A DNA stretch of 64,000 nt from assembly GCF_032854445.1 (NCBI RefSeq), contig NC_088296.1, forward strand, positions 21,567,853 to 21,631,852, read 5' to 3'. The translations under genes were made by a program, and so were the position numbers. The notes beneath the pieces were generated by a model, which saw only the letters and a program-made list of their open reading frames with translations, was not told the origin of the DNA and did no database searches. This document shows, one piece after another, positions 61,493 to 64,000 of the stretch. This DNA is from Liolophura sinensis. Its lineage: Eukaryota; Mollusca; Polyplacophora; Chitonida; Chitonidae. Each line of letters opens with the position of its first letter. Position 1 is the stretch's first letter.

Positions 61493-62834
61493 TTGTCAAA
61501 CAGCTTATTCTCCACGCCCATTGTCCAGAATGTCACTTACTTCCTAATAATTATAACATCAGCTCGAACAAGGACTTTTTGGTACAGAAACTAGGCTTAT
61601 GCAATTTAACAGTATTCTAACTGAAATTTCCTTGCAGTATTACAGACCTACAAGGTATCAATGTGCAGAGCTTGTGTCACTAGCGAAACGTAATTTTGAT
61701 AGCGACTGATTTTACAGACAGCTGAATAATGGCGACTGACTAAAGACATAGACCATAGCAGGTTTGTCGCAACTCTAGTTTTAGTCTCAACGTTATAATC
61801 TTTGATGTTCTACCAATTCTATCGGAATTCAGTCCCCTTGGCAAATTTACATGTAATGTTTAAGGGTAATTTTATGAGTAGCTACGGAGCAGATTGAAAA
61901 GACACGTGAACGCAAAGTAGCAAGAATGTAAACATATATCACGCGGGAAATAGGTATAGACAGGATGCGTGTCTCAAAAGTGCTATCAACAGTTTTCTTA
62001 CAGCTACCGATGACAACGTCCCTCTCATTTTGAATGCAAGCGATTGGGAAAAAACACAGAACAAAATAATACTAATAAGAGCAGACGGATTCCTCAGCCT
62101 GGAAGCCTGATAACTGAATTTACCGTTTTTACATCTATCCCGCTCATGCACTTTCTCTTCAGTACGACATGATGTGGCGCAATGTGAACACGTAAAACTC
62201 CAAAGACTAAACTCATTTGTTCTTTCGTTTATTACCTCACAATTATATGGACCTAATGTGGACGTTATATGGATTGTATGTAACGGGAGCTATGTTGTTA
62301 CTTCCGAATTAGTCACACAGCCTCAGGATCTTTGGAAGTATCCTTGCAAATAGCAGTAAGGAAGAAAAGGGCAGTTATCCAAGGTAACAGAGGCTTTGCT
62401 ACAACACAGGGAACATAGCATTATTCCAATTAACATATGTAAGGCTTCCCTCACACATGTCCTGAAATGTTACCAACTAACAGTACAAGTATTTGGTCGA
62501 TACGGCTAAACATGGGTAACCTATTAACTACTGAACCTAGAGACAGTCCATGTAAGTATGGTACCCTATGTCTTTACATCGGCAAGCGCTAAACTGTGAA
62601 CGGTCTGTGCTTATTTGGAAAGCAATCCGTGTCCTGCACAGGACCCCCATTAATTTGCATATCTGCATGTGTGCTCCTAAAACGCATAGAAAGTACACAC
62701 GCACTGCAACGTCAAAGCAGTAAACGATGCGTTTTGCTGTTAGTTGAACCGTCTGTGTAACACGTCATCGAGTAATGGCACACATTGACATCTGTTAAGA
62801 CGCAGGCATCAAAGTGGTAGCAACCAGTAAATCT
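61493..62834. other. Gap between satellite and transporter exon
   Basis: AT-rich DNA without a credible coding frame; the 70-codon minus-strand frame at 61939-62151 has no motif. Because the exon at 62835-63802 ends with its stop codon, the right part of this interval is probably the 3' UTR of that gene. No transposon terminus or RNA gene was recognised. Confidence 0.55.
62229..62234 (-). terminator. Possible poly(A) signal (AATAAA)
   Basis: TTTATT on the plus strand reads AATAAA on the minus strand, about 600 bp downstream of the transporter stop codon. It is the only canonical hexamer I noticed in the right part of the interval, but AT-rich DNA gives such matches by chance. Confidence 0.3.
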
Positions 62835-63802
62835 TCACCCCTGTGAACACCTGTGGACAGTCATAGCGTAGTTTACACATTGAGTGAAGGTGAGCAGAAC
62901 TGTCAGAAATAGAAGCGAAAGGAAAGACCAATAGAAGCAGTCCGTGCCTTGACATGTCGTTTCAATCGCCGCATTTCTGTCATATAGATATCCCGTTATT
63001 AATTGCATGACTAACTGAATGACGGCTACTGTGAAATAAAGCGCAACAAATATTGGGTTTAGGTTCGACCGCCCATAGCGATGAACAAGCATTGCAACGG
63101 GAATTCCATTGGCTGGTCCTAAAGCTATCCCACAAAATACCCCAATCACATAAACAGTGGTGATATTAAGAAACCACAAACCGAGTGTTAGCCCAAGAGC
63201 AAAACTGAAATACATGCTGAATAGCAGCCAAAAGGCAAATGCCTGGGAAGCGCCTTTATCAAATAAGAGGCCGTAGACTATGCGGGAGAGCATTATGCTC
63301 GCAGACATCGTAGTAACAATGTTAAATGAGTTCTTTATCCCGATGGAATTGGTTACGGAAGTGATATTATTAACAACCGTGTACACAGATGCGGAAAACA
63401 CGACGGTTGTCCAAAAGGTCATGTGGAAAAACCGATCCTGAAATATGTCCTTAAAAGTTACGTTTTCTTCTGTGTACCCAATTAACTGACTCTCCTCTTT
63501 CGACTCCTTGTCTCGGTGGACTTCCGCCCTGGACCCCTTGTCTCGCTCGCTCGCTAGATTACTGGCGGCAGGGTACAATATTGGGTAGAACGAGCTAAGC
63601 AATATTACCGACACTATGGACGTGGTAAAGAAAAAGCTGGCCAAGTCGTTGTGACAAATCCGTTCCAGTAGACCAGAGTAAAATATTTTGCCGACACAGT
63701 AAGCTGCATCAAAAAGTCCAATGGTTGTTCCGAGAGATTTTTTTGGTAAAATCCCGACAATGACATTTCTCACCATCGTCAGTGTTATCCCATTACTTAT
63801 GG
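62835..63802 (-). CDS. MFS transporter, terminal coding exon
   Basis: This 968-bp exon encodes the C-terminal part (about 322 residues plus stop) of a major-facilitator membrane transporter. It starts right after a splice acceptor and its first two bases complete a split codon. Hydrophobic stretches in order fit about TM4 or 5 to TM12: around residues 14-43, 53-75, 123-146, 158-178, 186-211, 216-240, 252-277 and 292-318, with a long charged loop (about residues 80-120, rich in Glu, Lys, Arg) as expected between the two six-helix halves. GLLFDKG after the helix near 170 resembles the second motif A, and TGYLYDR near the end is common in monocarboxylate/oxalate-formate antiporter-like members. 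The substrate cannot be told. The N-terminal half must lie in exons beyond the window; the ATG-like start at 63836 lies in the intron and is not the true start. Confidence 0.82.
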
Positions 63803-63830
63803 CTGAAAGAGAGAAAGAAACATGTGAGTA
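63803..63830 (-). other. 3' splice acceptor and branch-point-like site
   Basis: On the minus strand a pyrimidine tract TTTCTTTCTCTCTTTCAG ends at 63803, directly before the exon. TACTCAC at 63824-63830 fits a branch-point consensus, with its A about 22 nt from the AG. Together they support splicing here and a true exon start at 63802. Confidence 0.8.
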
Positions 63831-63944
63831 AAACAAGATTGTTTTTATTTAACTTCATACAAATTGATCAAAGTTCCACTTTTCATTATAACATTATTGA
63901 ACGACCGTGTCTCCAGATGAGAATAATAAAACATAGTAGGACTT
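63831..63944 (-). other. Intron of the MFS transporter gene
   Basis: AT-rich sequence upstream of the splice acceptor on the minus strand, without coding potential. The intron continues beyond the window and contains the SINE-like repeat at its right edge. Confidence 0.6.
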
Positions 63945-64000
63945 CATTATGGTGGGAGGAATCCGGGAAGAGCACAGGGAAACTTTGAGGATTCTGCTGG
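63945..64000 (-). mobile_element. SINE-like dispersed repeat, copy 2 (partial)
   Basis: Reads CATTATGGTGGGAGGAATCC then GGGAAGAGCACAGGGAAAC on the plus strand, the reverse complement of the CCCGGGCTCTG...TTTCCTCTCACCATAATG part of the copy at 7920-8080, with substitutions. It lies in the intron of the transporter gene and is cut by the window end. Confidence 0.5.

Noticed and set aside
61939-62151. Minus-strand open frame between array and transporter
   Set aside because: 70 codons without recognisable features, in a probable UTR or intergenic stretch.
63803-63836. ATG-like start of the transporter frame
   Set aside because: These codons lie in the intron: a polypyrimidine tract and AG at 63803 mark the exon start at 63802.

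Overview
The window is eukaryotic nuclear DNA, most likely from a mollusc. The unique DNA is AT-rich, there is an intron-containing gene with a clear 3' splice acceptor, there are decayed non-LTR retrotransposons of the I/Nimb type ending in (ATTC)n, and two short dispersed repeats resemble a SINE-like element I recall from molluscan genomes. The species cannot be fixed from sequence alone. There are no bacterial genes, rRNA genes, convincing tRNA genes or CRISPR arrays.

Layout. 1-1594: no gene seen. 1595-7848: three dead copies of one LINE family. Copy A is nearly full length (endonuclease, reverse transcriptase, RNase H, C-terminal Cys/His region, 3' UTR, tail) on the minus strand. Copies B and C are 5'-truncated on the plus strand, and C starts inside the tail of B. 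About 7.92-8.08 kb: a SINE-like repeat. 8.08-8.91 kb: no feature seen. 8915-61492: a single uninterrupted tandem array of a 49-bp unit, about 1,073 copies, all in one orientation, filling 82 percent of the window. 61493-62834: no gene, possibly the 3' UTR and downstream flank of the next gene. 62835-63802 (minus): the terminal coding exon of a major-facilitator transporter. 63803-64000: its upstream intron, with a second partial SINE-like copy at the window edge.

The array is the main object. It is non-coding: 49 is not a multiple of 3 and every unit carries stop codons. It is organised at several nested scales. Diagnostic variant monomers recur at shifts that are whole multiples of 49 bp: 19, 42, 45-47, 49-52, 154, 170, 241 and 411 monomers. 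Three large blocks follow each other, about 18.66-27.0, 27.0-38.8 and 38.8-50.1 kb. Block 1 is a shortened version of blocks 2 and 3. Small private differences show the order of events: one 48-bp monomer shared by all three blocks, four single-base indels private to block 1, and two extra monomers in block 3. This fits repeated unequal exchange or amplification. Part of the structure could also be an assembly effect, which only long reads can settle. The last kilobase of the array is close to consensus without block structure.

No gene network can be read from the window. The only cellular gene is the transporter; its stop codon lies about 1.34 kb from the edge of the array.
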